Assembly: GCF_001050115.1 (NCBI RefSeq)
Contig: NZ_CP012024.1
Span: 3,184,001-3,248,000, forward strand
Origin: Bacillus smithii
Lineage (GTDB): Bacteria > Bacillota > Bacilli > Bacillales > DSM-4216
Direction: 5' to 3'
Length of the DNA: 64,000 nucleotides
How positions within the stretch are numbered: the stretch's first letter is position 1; each line of letters begins with the position of its first letter. The notes beneath the pieces were generated by a model. It had not been told where the DNA came from, made no database searches, and saw only the letters and a program-made list of their open reading frames with translations. Positions 32,985-44,006 of the stretch are shown here, in pieces. Made by a program: the position numbers and the translations under genes.

Positions 32985-33299
32985 TTCATCCACCTCTCCC
33001 CTCTAAAAAGCAGTGTGGACATAATCACCGGCAATTAAACACGGAAAATAAAATTTCATAGAAACCTATTTTCAGTACAAGCCTTATCAGACAAAACGAA
33101 AAAGCCACCCGGGTCGTCAATCTTCCTCCCCAAGTGGCTTCCTACAGGCTTATTCACTTAAATGGACTAACAAAAATCAGAAAGCATGGCGCATAAGGGG
33201 GTTTCTTTTTTGATGAGAAATTCAAATAGGATCTCTTTATTCTATCAACTTCAGAGCCTCTGTTTGTTTCCATTCAAGGAACCCTTTCGCCAGCTGCAT
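32985..33299. other. Intergenic region between prmC and spoIIR
   Basis: About 315 bases holding the prmC terminator and presumably the spoIIR promoter. A clear sigma-F pattern was not found: GGTGATTATG near 33035 fits the minus-10 partly, but no minus-35 matches. Confidence 0.45.
33099..33140 (-). terminator. Terminator after prmC
   Basis: AAGCCAC/GTGGCTT arms (33102-33108 with 33134-33140) with additional GGG/CCC pairing inside and TTTTTCG following on the minus strand. Confidence 0.72.
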
Positions 33300-34172
33300 T
33301 CACTGATGATTCTTCATCTCCATAAATACCATGCGGTCTTTGCCGTTTATATCAAACACAACCTGTATGTCCCCTTTAGGAAACACTTTTTTCAGCATAT
33401 CCGCTACAACTTGCCCTTGGCCGGCACCGACTTCGAAACCGACAAGAGCCTGTTCTTTTAATACAAGCGGAAGCTGGGTGCAAAACCGGCGATATAGATC
33501 CAATCCGTCTTGCCCTCCAAATAAAGCCAATTCCGGCTCATGATCTTTCACGACATCGGCTAATAAATCCTTTTCGGCCAGCGGAATATAAGGAGGATTC
33601 GAAAGAATGACGTCCAATTTTATTCCTTTATCAATGAATGGCGTTAACAAATCTCCTTCCACCCATTGAACATCAGCTCCTAAACGGTTTCCGTTTTGGA
33701 TAGCCACATCGAGCGACGGCCGGGAAATATCCACACCATAAACGATACAGTCCGGCCGTTCCAATTTGACGGTAACAGCGATGGCTCCGCTCCCGGTACC
33801 GATATCCGCAATCGTCAATCCCTTTTTGCCGTCAAATAAAACAGACATTCTTTTTAAAGCGTAATAAACCAACTCTTCCGTCTCCGGCCTCGGAATCAAC
33901 ACGTTTTTATTCACTGCAAAAGTTCGGCCGAAAAATTCTTCAGAACCTACTAAATATTGGACGGGGACGCCCTCGCTATGACGATGCACCCAGTCAACAA
34001 ACTGTTCTTGTTCTTTTCGGCTTAAATCTGTTCGCAAATTAGCCAACAGTTTGGCTCGATCCATTTTCATGACATGCATAAGCAAAATTTCTCCCGCATT
34101 TTGATCGCGTTTATGCTCTTTTAAAAAAGAAGAAGCCCAATTAAGGGCTTCGTATAATTTCCATCCCGCCAT
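33300..34172 (-). CDS. prmC: PrmC, release-factor glutamine methyltransferase
   Basis: A 290-residue SAM-dependent enzyme that methylates the glutamine of the GGQ motif of peptide chain release factors. An N-terminal helical domain (about 1-90) precedes the Rossmann methyltransferase domain, which has the SAM motif ADIGTGSGAIAV near 122 and the substrate motif NPPY at 192-195. It starts two bases after the stop of prfA, whose product is its substrate, so the two are co-transcribed. Confidence 0.96.
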   Translation of the reverse strand: MAGWKLYEALNWASSFLKEHKRDQNAGEILLMHVMKMDRAKLLANLRTDLSRKEQEQFVDWVHRHSEGVPVQYLVGSEEFFGRTFAVNKNVLIPRPETEELVYYALKRMSVLFDGKKGLTIADIGTGSGAIAVTVKLERPDCIVYGVDISRPSLDVAIQNGNRLGADVQWVEGDLLTPFIDKGIKLDVILSNPPYIPLAEKDLLADVVKDHEPELALFGGQDGLDLYRRFCTQLPLVLKEQALVGFEVGAGQGQVVADMLKKVFPKGDIQVVFDINGKDRMVFMEMKNHQ

Positions 34173-34174
34173 GT

Positions 34175-35245
34175 CTAGTCCTCTAAATTTTCCAGTTTTT
34201 TCGATTGCTCTTCCAAGATGAGAGCATCAATCACCTCATCCAGTTTTCCTTCCAGCACTTGATCAAGCTTCTGGATCGTCAAACCGATTCGGTGATCGGT
34301 AACGCGATTTTGCGGAAAGTTATACGTGCGAATGCGTTCAGAACGATCTCCTGTGCCGACAGCGGATTTGCGTTTTTCATCGTACTCTGCCTGCGCTTCC
34401 TGCTGATATTTGTCATAAATGCGGGCGCGCAATACTTTCATGGCTTTTTCTTTATTTTTGATTTGCGACTTTTCATCTTGGCAAGACACAACAATTCCGG
34501 TTGGAATATGAGTTAAACGGACTGCCGACATGGTTGTGTTTACACTTTGCCCGCCCGGACCGCTGGAAGCAAACGTATCGACGCGAATATCCTTTTCATT
34601 GATTTCCACTTCTACTTCTTCCGCTTCCGGCAGACAAGCAACCGTCGCAGTGGATGTATGAATCCGGCCACCCGATTCTGTTTCCGGAACACGCTGAACC
34701 CTGTGCGCGCCGTTTTCATATTTTAACCGTGAAAAAGCTCCTTTACCTTGAATCATAAAAATGATTTCTTTATATCCTCCAAGTCCTGTTGGATTCGCTT
34801 CGATTACTTCTGTTTTCCAACCTTTTGACTCAGCATAGCGGCTGTACATGCGGTACAGATCTCCCGCAAAAAGGGCTGCCTCTTCTCCCCCTGCCGCTCC
34901 GCGGATTTCCATGATAACGTTTTTATCATCATTCGGATCTTTCGGAAGCAGCAGGATTTTTAATTGCTCTTCCAAATCCTCCAGTTGACCCTCGAGATCA
35001 TGCAGTTCTTCTTTTACCATTTCGCGCATTTCCGGATCAAGCTTTTCCTCCAGCATTTCTTTCGCTTCTTGGTATTGCTGCTTTTTCTTTTTATATTCAC
35101 GGTACGTTTGCACGGTTTCGGCTATATCCGACTGCTCTTTTGAATAATCCCGAAGCTTTTTCGGGTCGTTCACAATTTCGGGATCACTCAGCAGTTCATT
35201 TAATTTCTCGTACCTGTCTTCCACTGCCTGCAAACGATCAAACAT
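34175..35245 (-). CDS. prfA: PrfA, peptide chain release factor 1
   Basis: A 356-residue class I release factor for UAA and UAG. The GGQ motif lies at residues 231-233 ([12 protein letters not shown]), and the N-terminal coiled region ([14 protein letters not shown]) is normal. It acts in the ribosomal A site, releasing the finished peptide. The gene directly precedes prmC and both are intact. The ATG follows GAGGTGACATGA-type sequence typical of the strand. Confidence 0.97.
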   Translation of the reverse strand: MFDRLQAVEDRYEKLNELLSDPEIVNDPKKLRDYSKEQSDIAETVQTYREYKKKKQQYQEAKEMLEEKLDPEMREMVKEELHDLEGQLEDLEEQLKILLLPKDPNDDKNVIMEIRGAAGGEEAALFAGDLYRMYSRYAESKGWKTEVIEANPTGLGGYKEIIFMIQGKGAFSRLKYENGAHRVQRVPETESGGRIHTSTATVACLPEAEEVEVEINEKDIRVDTFASSGPGGQSVNTTMSAVRLTHIPTGIVVSCQDEKSQIKNKEKAMKVLRARIYDKYQQEAQAEYDEKRKSAVGTGDRSERIRTYNFPQNRVTDHRIGLTIQKLDQVLEGKLDEVIDALILEEQSKKLENLED

Positions 35246-35402
35246 TCATGTCACCTCTACGTTCAGTCTTAAACGTTCTTATTATAGTATACAGGATGGC
35301 CAGCCACAACACCAAAAAATTAAGTGAAACTTTCATAAGCGGGGATTTTGTTAGTTGAACTTATCGAGCAGTTAAGGGCAGTTGGACCTTTTTCTTATAC
35401 AT

Positions 35403-35430
35403 ATAAAAAGGACTCCCTAACGCAAGGGAG
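35403..35430 (-). terminator. Terminator after the lipoprotein gene
   Basis: CTCCCT/AGGGAG arms (35413-35418 with 35425-35430) followed on the minus strand by CCTTTTTAT, immediately past the stop. Confidence 0.75.
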
Positions 35431-35431
35431 C

Positions 35432-35866
35432 TTATCGCTGCTTGATATCCACCTCGATCCGGTAACGCGGAAGGGCTTGGATGAGCTTTCTATGCAATCT
35501 TGCTTCCGCTTTGTCTTCATCGGACAGTTTTCTGTGGGTATTGACTTTTACCCACATCGTCCGTCCGTTGATCCAAACGGAATCAATCTCATAACGATTT
35601 GTATCATTGCGAATCACTTGCTTTGCTTTCTCAATATCAGTGCCTAAATTCGGCTGATCGGGCGCTCGATCAATAAAATTAGGATTTTGGTTTGTGTTTG
35701 TCGGGTCGTCACGCTCCCTGCGCTCTTGGCTGCCGAGACGATCTCGATGGCTTACAAATTGAACTCCATGACGGTCTTCCCGTTCTCCATAGGTCGAATC
35801 CCTTTCAATCATTCCACAGCCGTTCAACAGCAAAAACACCACAGCGGCCATTAGGAAAAAACGCAT
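35432..35866 (-). CDS. Small predicted lipoprotein, YhcN/YlaJ-like
   Basis: A 144-residue protein with a signal peptide and lipobox (LLLNGC, Cys17), then a polar, R/D/N-rich linker to about residue 75. A small domain follows (IEKAKQVIRNDTNRYEIDSVWINGRTMWVKVNTHRKLSDEDK). The helix-strand pattern with charged residues resembles the YhcN/YlaJ sporulation lipoprotein family, but I hold that only moderately. It lies between tdk and prfA with its own terminator. An AAGGAGG site precedes the ATG. Confidence 0.68.
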   Translation of the reverse strand: MRFFLMAAVVFLLLNGCGMIERDSTYGEREDRHGVQFVSHRDRLGSQERRERDDPTNTNQNPNFIDRAPDQPNLGTDIEKAKQVIRNDTNRYEIDSVWINGRTMWVKVNTHRKLSDEDKAEARLHRKLIQALPRYRIEVDIKQR

Positions 35867-35920
35867 AAAAAAACACCTCCTTTTCTTAGGATAACCAATA
35901 AAAAGGAGGGTACTATTGCT

Positions 35921-36544
35921 TTATATTTCCTGAGAGGAAGCTAAGCTTTTCTTTTGTAGTTCTTTCTCTGATCCAGGAACGATGTGATGATGGCGGCACC
36001 TCGGCTCGTAACTTTCGGACGCTCCTACCAAGATGATCGGATCATCATAACTAGCCGGCGAACCGTTTATAAGCCGTTGTGTCCGGCTTGCAGGCGAGCC
36101 GCAAACCGTGCAAACAGCTTGTAGTTTTGTGACCATTTCTGCCGTCGCCATTAAAGCAGGCATGGGTCCAAAAGGCTCTCCGCGAAAATCGAGATCTAAT
36201 CCCGCCACGATCACACGGTGTCCTCGATCCGCTAAATGTTTTACGGCTTCAACAATGCCTTCATCAAAAAACTGGGTCTCGTCGATCGCTACAACATCAA
36301 TGTCTTCCGTGACCAATTCCACAATCTCTTGAGAAGATTCTACCGGGATTGCCTCAAAGGATATTCCGTTATGAGAGACAACCGCTTCTTCGCTGTAACG
36401 ATTGTCCAATTTTGGTTTAAATACAAGGATGTTTTGTTTTGCAAATTCTGCTCTGCGAACACGACGAATCAACTCTTCCGATTTCCCGGAAAACATGCTG
36501 CCGCATATGACTTCCACCCAACCGGAATGTTCCATGACATACAT
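35921..36544 (-). CDS. tdk: Tdk, thymidine kinase
   Basis: A 207-residue type II thymidine kinase for pyrimidine salvage. The P-loop is GSMFSGKS near residue 15. Also present are AIDETQFFD (Walker B, catalytic glutamate), the zinc-site cysteines in CTVCGSPAS and CRHHH, and the substrate lasso [16 protein letters not shown]. The open frame runs seven codons further upstream from a TTG, but the family start [15 protein letters not shown] is chosen. It lies between rpmE and the lipoprotein gene. Confidence 0.94.
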   Translation of the reverse strand: MYVMEHSGWVEVICGSMFSGKSEELIRRVRRAEFAKQNILVFKPKLDNRYSEEAVVSHNGISFEAIPVESSQEIVELVTEDIDVVAIDETQFFDEGIVEAVKHLADRGHRVIVAGLDLDFRGEPFGPMPALMATAEMVTKLQAVCTVCGSPASRTQRLINGSPASYDDPIILVGASESYEPRCRHHHIVPGSEKELQKKSLASSQEI

Positions 36545-36922
36545 AGAAAGAGCCCCACTTTCCAAGAAATTCCGTTCAAGAATTTAAGAAACCAATGAGC
36601 AGCCGGGGCCTGCATCCCGCACTGCCTTCTCAAGATTTCCATAAGCTTTTACGGATCATTTCCCGTAAAAAACGATTTTGTGTTTTAGACACGAAGTCCG
36701 ATCTAAATAAGTAAAAAACGATTGCAAACGGCAATGATCCTTTTATACCCCGTACTGCCGTCATGCATGTCCAGGATGCAGCCCCATCCATTTTCCCGGC
36801 CCCGGAAAGCAGATCCTTCTCCGGGCAAAGCAGCTGCAAAAAAATAGAGGCAATATCGTTCATTGCCCCTATACCATTGTTTCCACGAACAAGAGACTAT
36901 TATAGCTGCTTCCGCCGGGAAC
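36545..36922. other. Intergenic region between tdk and rpmE
   Basis: About 380 bases with no frame that looks coding. It should contain the tdk promoter, but I see no confident element. Confidence 0.45.
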
Positions 36923-36957
36923 AAAAAACAGGCAAGCAGTTGATAAAACTCGCCTGT
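36923..36957 (-). terminator. Terminator after rpmE
   Basis: ACAGGCAAG/CTCGCCTGT arms with one G-U (from 36928 and to 36957) followed on the minus strand by TTTTTTG. Confidence 0.82.
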
Positions 36958-36971
36958 CACTCTTTCGATTC

Positions 36972-37172
36972 TTATTTAAGACCGTATTTTTTATTAAATT
37001 TATCAACACGACCGGCTGCAGAAGCGAATTTTTGACGTCCTGTGTAGAAAGGATGGCATTCAGAACAAATTTCAACGCGAAGCTCATCCTTCACGGAACC
37101 ACTTTCGAATTCATTTCCGCAAGCGCATTTTACTTTTACTTTTTTGTATTCAGGATGAATACCTGGTTTCAT
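36972..37172 (-). CDS. rpmE: RpmE, ribosomal protein L31 (zinc type)
   Basis: A 66-residue ribosomal protein, the same length as B. subtilis L31. The zinc ligands are in CACG (near 18-20) and CSEC (near 37-40), marking the C+ form that can be replaced by RpmE2 under zinc shortage. The start [11 protein letters not shown] (37170-37172) is chosen because an ATG three codons upstream touches the ribosome-binding AAGGAG directly. It lies between rho and tdk as in B. subtilis. Confidence 0.96.
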   Translation of the reverse strand: MKPGIHPEYKKVKVKCACGNEFESGSVKDELRVEICSECHPFYTGRQKFASAAGRVDKFNKKYGLK

Positions 37173-37373
37173 TCTTTTCATCTCCTTTTATGCCCTGAGT
37201 CATCTGAAACAGAGTTCTATGAAAGTGCGGAAACAACCGCATACTTCTTTTTTCAAAAAACACTAGTAGGATTATAGCAGAAAATGTATTTCATTGCAAC
37301 AAAAGTGTTTGCCTCTTCTGGTGAAAAAAGCCACCAAATCTTTCCCCAGATCACGTGTTCATTTTCAATGCTT

Positions 37374-38660
37374 TTACATCAAAATCCGTTTAGACATCCC
37401 ATTCGTTTTCATTTCCTCAGCAATTTGCTCAAAAAATTCACTATTGGTTTTGGTTTGTTTAAGCTTGCGCAAAAATTTCTCTGCCAAATCCGGAGAATCT
37501 GACATCGTTTTTCGAATCGCCCATAAAACATCCAGCCGTTCTTTATCAATCAACAATTCTTCTTTACGCGTTCCGGAACGACGAATATCAATCGCCGGAA
37601 AAATTCTTCTCTCAGCAAGATTCCGATCGAGATGAAGTTCCATGTTGCCGGTTCCTTTGAATTCTTCATAAATCACGTCGTCCATGCGTGAACCCGTATC
37701 CACAAGAGCAGTTGCCAAAATCGTCAAGCTCCCGCCTTCTTCAATATTGCGGGCAGCTCCAAAAAATCTCTTCGGACGATGGAAAGCAGCCGGATCAATT
37801 CCTCCGGACAACGTTCTTCCGCTTGGCGGAATGACTAAGTTATAAGCTCTGGCAAGCCGGGTGATGCTGTCCATTAAAATCACAACGTCTCTTTTATGCT
37901 CTACAAGACGCATGGCTCTTTCCAAAACAAGTTCAGCTACTTTTATGTGATTTTCCGGAACTTCATCAAATGTAGAACTGACGACTTCTGCTTGAACGGA
38001 CCGTTCAATATCAGTCACTTCTTCAGGTCTTTCATCTATCAACAGAACGATTAATTCTGCCTCAGGGTGGTTGGTTGTGATAGCGTTGGCAATTTCTTTT
38101 AGAAGCATGGTTTTACCTGCCTTTGGCGGAGCCACAATGAGTCCGCGTTGGCCAAATCCCACTGGAGTGATGATGTCCATGATTCTGGTGGATAGATTGG
38201 ATGGTGAAGTTTCAAGTTCTATTTGTCGGTCAGGATAGAGCGGTGTTAAAGCCGGAAAGTGCACCCTTTCTTTTGCTGATTCAGGATCATCCCCGTTGAC
38301 GGCCTCTACATGAAGCAAGCCGTAATAACGTTCATTTTCCTTTGGAGGACGAACCTTTCCGGAAACTTTATCACCATTTCGGAGATCAAATCGTCGAATT
38401 TGGGATGCCGATATATAAATATCTTCAGAGCTTGGCGAATAATTAATGGGACGGAGAAAACCAAACCCTTCTGACTGGATGATTTCAAGAACGCCTTCCA
38501 TGAAGAAAAAGCCCTCTTGTTCTGCCCTTGCTTTCAGTATGGCAAAAATTAATTCTTTTTTGGTTAATTTGCTGTAGTAGGAAATTTTATACGTTTTGGC
38601 TAACTCATATAATTCTTTCAGTTTCATGTTTTCTAAGCATGAGATTGTTAGTTCTTCCAT
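37374..38660 (-). CDS. rho: Rho, transcription termination factor
   Basis: A 428-residue hexameric RNA helicase that ends transcription at Rho-dependent sites. The N-terminal Rho-N helix domain ([16 protein letters not shown]) precedes the cold-shock-like RNA domain ([42 protein letters not shown]). The ATPase core has Walker [18 protein letters not shown] and the Q-loop [20 protein letters not shown]. The start agrees with B. subtilis Rho. It is close to rpmE downstream and glpX upstream, in conserved order. Confidence 0.97.
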   Translation of the reverse strand: MEELTISCLENMKLKELYELAKTYKISYYSKLTKKELIFAILKARAEQEGFFFMEGVLEIIQSEGFGFLRPINYSPSSEDIYISASQIRRFDLRNGDKVSGKVRPPKENERYYGLLHVEAVNGDDPESAKERVHFPALTPLYPDRQIELETSPSNLSTRIMDIITPVGFGQRGLIVAPPKAGKTMLLKEIANAITTNHPEAELIVLLIDERPEEVTDIERSVQAEVVSSTFDEVPENHIKVAELVLERAMRLVEHKRDVVILMDSITRLARAYNLVIPPSGRTLSGGIDPAAFHRPKRFFGAARNIEEGGSLTILATALVDTGSRMDDVIYEEFKGTGNMELHLDRNLAERRIFPAIDIRRSGTRKEELLIDKERLDVLWAIRKTMSDSPDLAEKFLRKLKQTKTNSEFFEQIAEEMKTNGMSKRILM

Positions 38661-38835
38661 TTTGACACCACACTTTTTATTATTCAGTTTTTCACAACAT
38701 TTTATTCTTCATCAAATGGCAATAGTTTTAATCAAATATATGAGGAAGAGATAGAACGGAAAATTCGCGAAAGCCATATCTATTTTAACTGGTTCATAGG
38801 GATGTATCAATAAGAGAACAAAAAAGAAAGGAATA

Positions 38836-38864
38836 AATCGTACAAGCCGGGAGCCTGTACGATC
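38836..38864 (-). terminator. Terminator after glpX
   Basis: 8-bp ATCGTACA/TGTACGAT arms (38838-38845 with 38857-38864) with inner AGC/GCC pairing and a TTTATT tail on the minus strand. Confidence 0.7.
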
Positions 38865-38899
38865 AAAAGGAAGAACTGTTCAATTCTCTGGGCGGTTCC

Positions 38900-39865
38900 T
38901 TAAGGTTTTATGACGAGGTTCGGCTTTTTGTTTAAACTATGGCGTCCTTCAATAAAACGAACCGTGCCTGATTTTGCTCTCATGACCACAGAGTGTGTTG
39001 AACCATAAGTGCCTTTAAATTGAACTCCTCGTAATAATTCTCCATCCGTGACGCCGGTAGCAGCAAAGATGGCGTCATCGCCCCGCACCAAATCTTCCAT
39101 GCGGAGAACTTGATTGACATCGACTCCCATGCTTTTGCACCGATTCAATTCTTGATCATTTTGCGGCATAAGTTTTCCTTGAATTTCTCCGCCTAAACAC
39201 TTTAAGGCTACGGCTGCAATTACTCCCTCAGGCGCCCCTCCAATTCCGAAAAGAATATCAACGCCTGTATGGTCAAAAGCTGTATTGATGGCAGCTGCTA
39301 CATCTCCATCGTTGATTAATTTAATGCGAGCTCCTGCTTCACGAAGCTCGGCGATGATATGCTCGTGACGCGGGCGGTTCAAAACCGTTGCCACGATATC
39401 TTCAATGTCTTTGTTTTTTGCTTTTGCTACTGCTTTTAAATTGTCGATGATCGGAGCGTTGATGTCAATTTGTCCAACAGCTTCCGGACCGACCGCAATT
39501 TTATCCATATACATATCGGGAGCGTGCAAAAGGTTGCCATGATCCGCAACGGCAATGACCGCTAAAGCGTTCCAGCCGCCGGATGCGACAATATTCGTTC
39601 CTTCCAGCGGATCTACTGCTACATCCACTCGAGGGCCATAGCCTGTCCCTAATTTTTCTCCTATATAAAGCATCGGTGCTTCGTCCATTTCGCCTTCGCC
39701 AATAACCACGGTGCCTTTCATTGGAACCGTGTCAAACACATCTCTCATTGCCGTTGTAGCAGCGTCATCCGCTTCGTCCTTTTTTCCTCGTCCCATCCAC
39801 CGCGCTGAAGCAAGAGCAGCCGCTTCCGTCACGCGGACAAGTTCCATCGATAAGCTTCTCTCCAT
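38900..39865 (-). CDS. glpX: GlpX, class II fructose-1,6-bisphosphatase
   Basis: A 321-residue gluconeogenic phosphatase that hydrolyses fructose 1,6-bisphosphate. The GlpX pattern is complete: [21 protein letters not shown] near residue 15, [19 protein letters not shown] at the metal site, and [12 protein letters not shown] near 210. Its order murAB-glpX-rho is that of B. subtilis (ywjI). The ATG follows GGAGGAACCC. fbaA and tal nearby also act in central carbon metabolism. Confidence 0.95.
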   Translation of the reverse strand: MERSLSMELVRVTEAAALASARWMGRGKKDEADDAATTAMRDVFDTVPMKGTVVIGEGEMDEAPMLYIGEKLGTGYGPRVDVAVDPLEGTNIVASGGWNALAVIAVADHGNLLHAPDMYMDKIAVGPEAVGQIDINAPIIDNLKAVAKAKNKDIEDIVATVLNRPRHEHIIAELREAGARIKLINDGDVAAAINTAFDHTGVDILFGIGGAPEGVIAAVALKCLGGEIQGKLMPQNDQELNRCKSMGVDVNQVLRMEDLVRGDDAIFAATGVTDGELLRGVQFKGTYGSTHSVVMRAKSGTVRFIEGRHSLNKKPNLVIKP

Positions 39866-39955
39866 AATGGGTTCCTCCTGTATTACACATAACTAGAATT
39901 TGTATAACATAATTACAGATTTATTGTAACACATTTAGGAGGAAAATAGAGTGAA

Positions 39956-41242
39956 TCAGGAACTTTTTATTTGTTCTAATTCTTCTTCTGATAATTTTTC
40001 ACGCCAAACTGTCGCACCGAGGCCGTTTAATTTTTCCACTATATGGCTGTATCCTCTATCAATATGTTCGACACCTGTCACTTCCGTAATGCCTTCCGCG
40101 AGCAAGCCTGCGATCACAAGTGCAGCACCGGCGCGTAAATCGCTCGCTTTTACTTTCGCCCCTTGAAGCTTAACCGGACCGTCAATGATGGCGGAACTGC
40201 CCTCAACTTTAATTTTGGCGTTCATTCTTCTCAGTTCATCTATATGTTTGAGGCGTGCGGAATAGATGGTATCTGTCACAATTGATGTGCCCTTAGCTTG
40301 AGTAAGAAGAGTGGTAAATGGCTGCTGCAGATCTGTTGGGAATCCTGGATAAACAAGAGTTTTAATATCAACTGCTTTGATTTCGCCGCTTTTCCCGACA
40401 AATATTTGGTCATCTCCGATATCAATGGGTACATTCATTTCCCGAAGTTTGGCTGTGACGGACTCTAAATGAGGGGGAATGACATTGTCGATGAGAATTC
40501 CTTCTCCAATCGCCGCAGCCAAAATCATGTATGTGCCTGCTTCAATTCGATCAGGAATAATGGTATGCCGACACCCGTGCAAATGTTCCACTCCATCAAT
40601 TCGAATCACGTCTGTCCCGGCTCCTTTGATTTTGGCTCCCATATTATTCAGCAAGGTGGCTACATCAATAATTTCCGGCTCTTTCGCCGCATTTTCGATC
40701 ACTGTCCGCCCTTTCGCTTTCACTGCTGCCAGCATGATATTGATCGTGGCGCCTACACTGACCACATCCAAATACACCCTCGCCCCCCGCAACTCTTTCG
40801 CACGTAAGTAAATGGCTCCTTGCTCGTTTGTTACCTCAGCACCGAGCGCTTCAAAACCTTTAATGTGTTGGTCGATAGGGCGTGGTCCAAGATGACAGCC
40901 TCCAGGGAGTCCAACAACGGCTTTTTTAAACCTGCCCAACATCGCACCCATTAAATAGTAGGAAGCGCGCAGCTTTTTCACCCTGCCGTTGGGGAGCGGC
41001 ATGGAAACCATTTCTGTTGGATCAACTGTCATCTCATTTTTTTCAAAGGTAACCTTACCGCCAATTTCCATCAATAAATGTTTTAAAATTTGGACATCAG
41101 AAATATCAGGCAATCCTTCAATGGTTACCGGAGACTCTGCTAAAATCGTTGCCGGTATAAGAGCCACAGCGCTGTTTTTTGCTCCGTCAATTTTTACCGT
41201 TCCCTTTAGTGGATATCCTCCTGCGATTTTTAGCTTTTCCAT
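39956..41242 (-). CDS. murAB: MurAB (MurZ), UDP-GlcNAc 1-carboxyvinyltransferase paralogue
   Basis: A 428-residue second MurA enzyme. The active-site cysteine is Cys116 in [15 protein letters not shown]. The N-terminal [17 protein letters not shown] and the C-terminal [15 protein letters not shown] repeat are intact, so it should be active. In B. subtilis this copy (murZ) is dispensable but helps under wall stress. It lies between tal and glpX as there. Together with murAA near 7 kb, the window holds both paralogues. Confidence 0.95.
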   Translation of the reverse strand: MEKLKIAGGYPLKGTVKIDGAKNSAVALIPATILAESPVTIEGLPDISDVQILKHLLMEIGGKVTFEKNEMTVDPTEMVSMPLPNGRVKKLRASYYLMGAMLGRFKKAVVGLPGGCHLGPRPIDQHIKGFEALGAEVTNEQGAIYLRAKELRGARVYLDVVSVGATINIMLAAVKAKGRTVIENAAKEPEIIDVATLLNNMGAKIKGAGTDVIRIDGVEHLHGCRHTIIPDRIEAGTYMILAAAIGEGILIDNVIPPHLESVTAKLREMNVPIDIGDDQIFVGKSGEIKAVDIKTLVYPGFPTDLQQPFTTLLTQAKGTSIVTDTIYSARLKHIDELRRMNAKIKVEGSSAIIDGPVKLQGAKVKASDLRAGAALVIAGLLAEGITEVTGVEHIDRGYSHIVEKLNGLGATVWREKLSEEELEQIKSS

Positions 41243-41651
41243 GGTAGACTCCCTTCCGATTACCTTGTTGAAAAAATTAAACGAAACTCCATCACATTAT
41301 TGTTCATCATTCATTGATGACAAGTGTGATTGATCGGGATTTTTATTTCATAGGATGGCTCTATCATCTTGCAACACAACTGTTCTGGTGCCGCAGTTTG
41401 CTGCCTTCCTGCTAAAACAAAAGATAACGATTTCACTACTTTTAAGAACTTATATTTATCCATTCAAACAGAGGATTTCATGGATTCTTTTTTAGTTTAA
41501 ACAAAATATCATTTTTCATGTATAAATATTGGAATTTTTTTCAAATCATAGATTTTTGTCTTTTGATGCATTCTTTGGGATTACCGCTATTCCGCTAGAA
41601 GGTGCTCCGGCTAAGCAAATCAAGGAAAGTCAGACTTTCCAAAAACTTATA
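41243..41651. other. Intergenic region between tal and murAB
   Basis: About 400 AT-rich bases, partly runs of T near 41495-41530. No frame, repeat or RNA can be supported. Confidence 0.45.
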
Positions 41652-41679
41652 CATCAGCAGGGGAAGCGCCCCGCTGATG
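41652..41679. terminator. Hairpin after tal
   Basis: CATCAGC/GCTGATG arms (41652-41658 with 41673-41679) extended by GGGG/CCCC. It is followed by A/T-rich sequence on both sides. It lies 11 bases below the tal stop. Confidence 0.68.
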
Positions 41680-41690
41680 AAAAATTTATT

Positions 41691-42338
41691 TTATTTCAGC
41701 GATCTTCCGCCCCAATCGGCAAGAAAAGCAGCAATACCTTTGTCAGTAAGCGGATGATGGAACATTTGCTTCAATACTTTAAACGGAACAGTGGCGATAT
41801 GAGCGCCTTTTAAGGCAGCTTCGGTGACATGCTGAGGATGGCGAATAGAAGCAGCAATGATTTCGGTTTCAATATCATGGATCGCAAAAATATTAGCAAT
41901 TTTTTCGACCAATTCCAAACCATCATGCCCAATATCGTCCAGTCGTCCCAAAAACGGAGAAACATAGGAAGCTCCGGCACGAGCGGCTAAAAGGGCTTGA
42001 TTGGCGTTAAAAATAAGGGTTACGTTTGTTTTAATGCCTTCTTTTTTAAAAGTGGAAACGGCTTTTAATCCATCGGGAGTCATAGGTACTTTAATCGTAA
42101 TATTAGGAGAAATTTGAGCCAATTCCCGTCCTTCCCGAATCATTCCTTCCGCATCCGTCGCAATCACTTCTGCACTGACAGATCCATCCACAAGGGATGT
42201 AATCTCACGAAGGCGATCTTGAAAAGAAACATTTTCTTTTGCTACTAAAGAAGGATTGGTTGTCACACCTGATAGAATCCCCCACGAATGGGCTTCTCTA
42301 ATCTCTTCTATATTAGCTGTATCAATAAAAAATTTCAT
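41691..42338 (-). CDS. tal: Tal, short transaldolase (YwjH type)
   Basis: A 215-residue transaldolase/fructose-6-phosphate aldolase family enzyme of the pentose phosphate pathway. The Schiff-base lysine is Lys83 in [12 protein letters not shown]. The N-terminal [25 protein letters not shown] and the [16 protein letters not shown] segment are typical. Transaldolase and F6P aldolase activities cannot be separated by eye. It lies just downstream of fbaA, as in B. subtilis. Confidence 0.93.
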   Translation of the reverse strand: MKFFIDTANIEEIREAHSWGILSGVTTNPSLVAKENVSFQDRLREITSLVDGSVSAEVIATDAEGMIREGRELAQISPNITIKVPMTPDGLKAVSTFKKEGIKTNVTLIFNANQALLAARAGASYVSPFLGRLDDIGHDGLELVEKIANIFAIHDIETEIIAASIRHPQHVTEAALKGAHIATVPFKVLKQMFHHPLTDKGIAAFLADWGGRSLK

Positions 42339-42383
42339 GACGCCACCACACCTCTTCCATTATTTTCAATTGAGTAATGTACG

Positions 42384-42413
42384 GAAACCGCCCTATTAAG
42401 ATAAGGCGGTTTC
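42384..42413 (-). terminator. Terminator between fbaA and tal
   Basis: 9-bp GAAACCGCC/GGCGGTTTC arms (42384-42392 with 42405-42413). The T run is short, so partial read-through into tal is possible. Confidence 0.6.
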
Positions 42414-42432
42414 AAACTGACTATTCATGATT

Positions 42433-43299
42433 TTAAAATGCTTTTCCTGAAGAACCAAATTCGCGGATTTTGCCGATAACCGTTTCTTTAATGGTATCGC
42501 GGGCCGGTCCCAAGTATTTACGTGGATCGTACAAATCCGGTTTTTCTGCAAGAACTTGGCGAACAGTTTTTGCAGAAGCTATTTGGTTTTCTGTATTTAC
42601 GTTAATTTTGGCAGTGCCAAGAGAAATGGCTTTTTGAATATCTTTTGTTGGAATTCCTGTACCACCATGAAGCACGAGCGGAACTCCTGTTAAATCTCTT
42701 ATTTCTTTCATACGGTCAAAACCAAGTTTCGGCTCTCCTTTGTACGGACCATGAACAGATCCCAGTGCAGGAGCAAAGCAGTCTACACCCGTTTCTTTCA
42801 CAAGACGATCGCATTCAGAAGGAATAGCGTACATTGCTTCTGCCTCTTCAACAACAAGGTCATCTTCTTGTCCACCAATGCGGCCAAGTTCCGCTTCAAC
42901 GGAGACGCCAAAAAGATGGGCAAGTTCCACTACTTTTTTCGTCAGCGCAATGTTTTCTTCAAGAGGGTAGTGGGAACCGTCAAACATAACGGAAGTGAAA
43001 CCAGCATGAATCGCTTTTGCGCATGTTTCAAAGCTGGAACCATGGTCAAGATGGATAGCCACTGGCACCGTAATTTGATATTCTTCCATCAATGCTTTAA
43101 CCATGTTTACAACCAATTTAAATCCGCCCATGTAGCGAGCTGCGCCTTCAGAAACTCCAAGAATAACAGGAGATTTTTCTTCTTCAGCTGCTTGTAGAAT
43201 CGCTTGGGTGAATTCTAAGTTGTTAATATTGAATTGACCCACAGCATATCCTTCATCTTTAGCTTTGTTAAGCATTTCAGTCATGGAAACTAAAGGCAT
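42433..43299 (-). CDS. fbaA: FbaA, class II fructose-1,6-bisphosphate aldolase
   Basis: A 288-residue zinc aldolase of glycolysis and gluconeogenesis. Metal and substrate motifs are visible: [12 protein letters not shown] near residue 82, [13 protein letters not shown] near 137, [28 protein letters not shown] near 210, and NVNTENQ. The ATG follows AAGGAGGAAA, a very strong ribosome site suited to an abundant enzyme. It lies between spo0F and tal. Confidence 0.97.
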   Translation of the reverse strand: MPLVSMTEMLNKAKDEGYAVGQFNINNLEFTQAILQAAEEEKSPVILGVSEGAARYMGGFKLVVNMVKALMEEYQITVPVAIHLDHGSSFETCAKAIHAGFTSVMFDGSHYPLEENIALTKKVVELAHLFGVSVEAELGRIGGQEDDLVVEEAEAMYAIPSECDRLVKETGVDCFAPALGSVHGPYKGEPKLGFDRMKEIRDLTGVPLVLHGGTGIPTKDIQKAISLGTAKINVNTENQIASAKTVRQVLAEKPDLYDPRKYLGPARDTIKETVIGKIREFGSSGKAF

Positions 43300-43470
43300 A
43301 ATTTTTCCTCCTTAACTCATTCCCTGGAAGTTTAATCGGCAAAGGACCCTCCCTTACCTAAACCAACGGATGGAATTTACATTGTTTATGATACCAAATT
43401 CATATCTTTTTTACCAACATGGGTACGTTTTCACAAAAAAAATTCTTCACTTGTTCAAATATACCCGAAA

Positions 43471-43830
43471 TTAAGAAATATATTGCTTAACGGCATTGCG
43501 TATATCATCAATGTCAAACGGCTTTGCGAAATGTGTGAGAACTCCCAATTCTTTTGCCTCTTGAATCATATCCAGTTCTCCATAAGCGGTCATAATAATC
43601 ACCCTGATATCCGGGTCTTTTTGTTTCATTCTTTTGAGTATTTCAATGCCATCCATTCCGGGAATTTTCATATCCAACAACACTAAATCAGGAGAATACC
43701 GGTCGACAATTTCAAGAGCTTGTGCGCCATTGGAGGCTTGGTACGTTTCATACCCTTCTTTTTGCAAGACTTCGTTCAACAAAATTCTAATCCCAAATTG
43801 ATCGTCGACGATTAATATTTTCTCTGCCAT
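43471..43830 (-). CDS. spo0F: Spo0F, phosphorelay response regulator
   Basis: A 119-residue single receiver domain, the first phosphoacceptor of the sporulation phosphorelay. It takes phosphate from Kin kinases and passes it to Spo0B. Acidic pocket residues are in [12 protein letters not shown], the phosphorylated Asp53 lies in [11 protein letters not shown], Thr and Lys are in IIMTAYGE and HFAKPFD. There is no output domain. The open frame begins 28 codons earlier, but ATG 43828-43830 follows AAGGGGTGG and matches the family. A sigma-H-like promoter lies about 150 bases upstream. Confidence 0.95.
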   Translation of the reverse strand: MAEKILIVDDQFGIRILLNEVLQKEGYETYQASNGAQALEIVDRYSPDLVLLDMKIPGMDGIEILKRMKQKDPDIRVIIMTAYGELDMIQEAKELGVLTHFAKPFDIDDIRNAVKQYIS

Positions 43831-43978
43831 ATGGATCCCACCCCTTACAATGGTTTGAATTCGTACCGGTATGTATATTGATGCCCCATCCCAACTAAAT
43901 AAACAATGAAACATGAACAGCGAAAGAGGTACCTCCTCCTATCCTGAACCACATCTATCTCTCTAAATCAAAACTATA

Positions 43979-44006
43979 CTTCTCTTTTTTACGATTAAAT
44001 TCCTTC
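43979..44006 (-). promoter_or_regulatory. Sigma-H-like promoter of spo0F
   Basis: On the minus strand GAAGGAATT (43998-44006) matches the sigma-H minus-35 RNAGGAWWW fully. After 12 bases AGAGAAG ends at 43979, matching RNNGAAT except the last base. In B. subtilis spo0F is transcribed from sigma-H and sigma-A promoters. The remaining sequence from 43831 to 44225 holds no supported gene. Confidence 0.5.

Noticed and set aside
32985..33060. Possible sigma-F promoter of spoIIR
   Set aside because: GGTGATTATG fits the minus-10 partly, but no GYATA-like minus-35 occurs at the needed distance.
36630..36960. Overlapping minus-strand frames upstream of tdk
   Set aside because: They run into the rpmE terminator, overlap each other and show no protein-like pattern.
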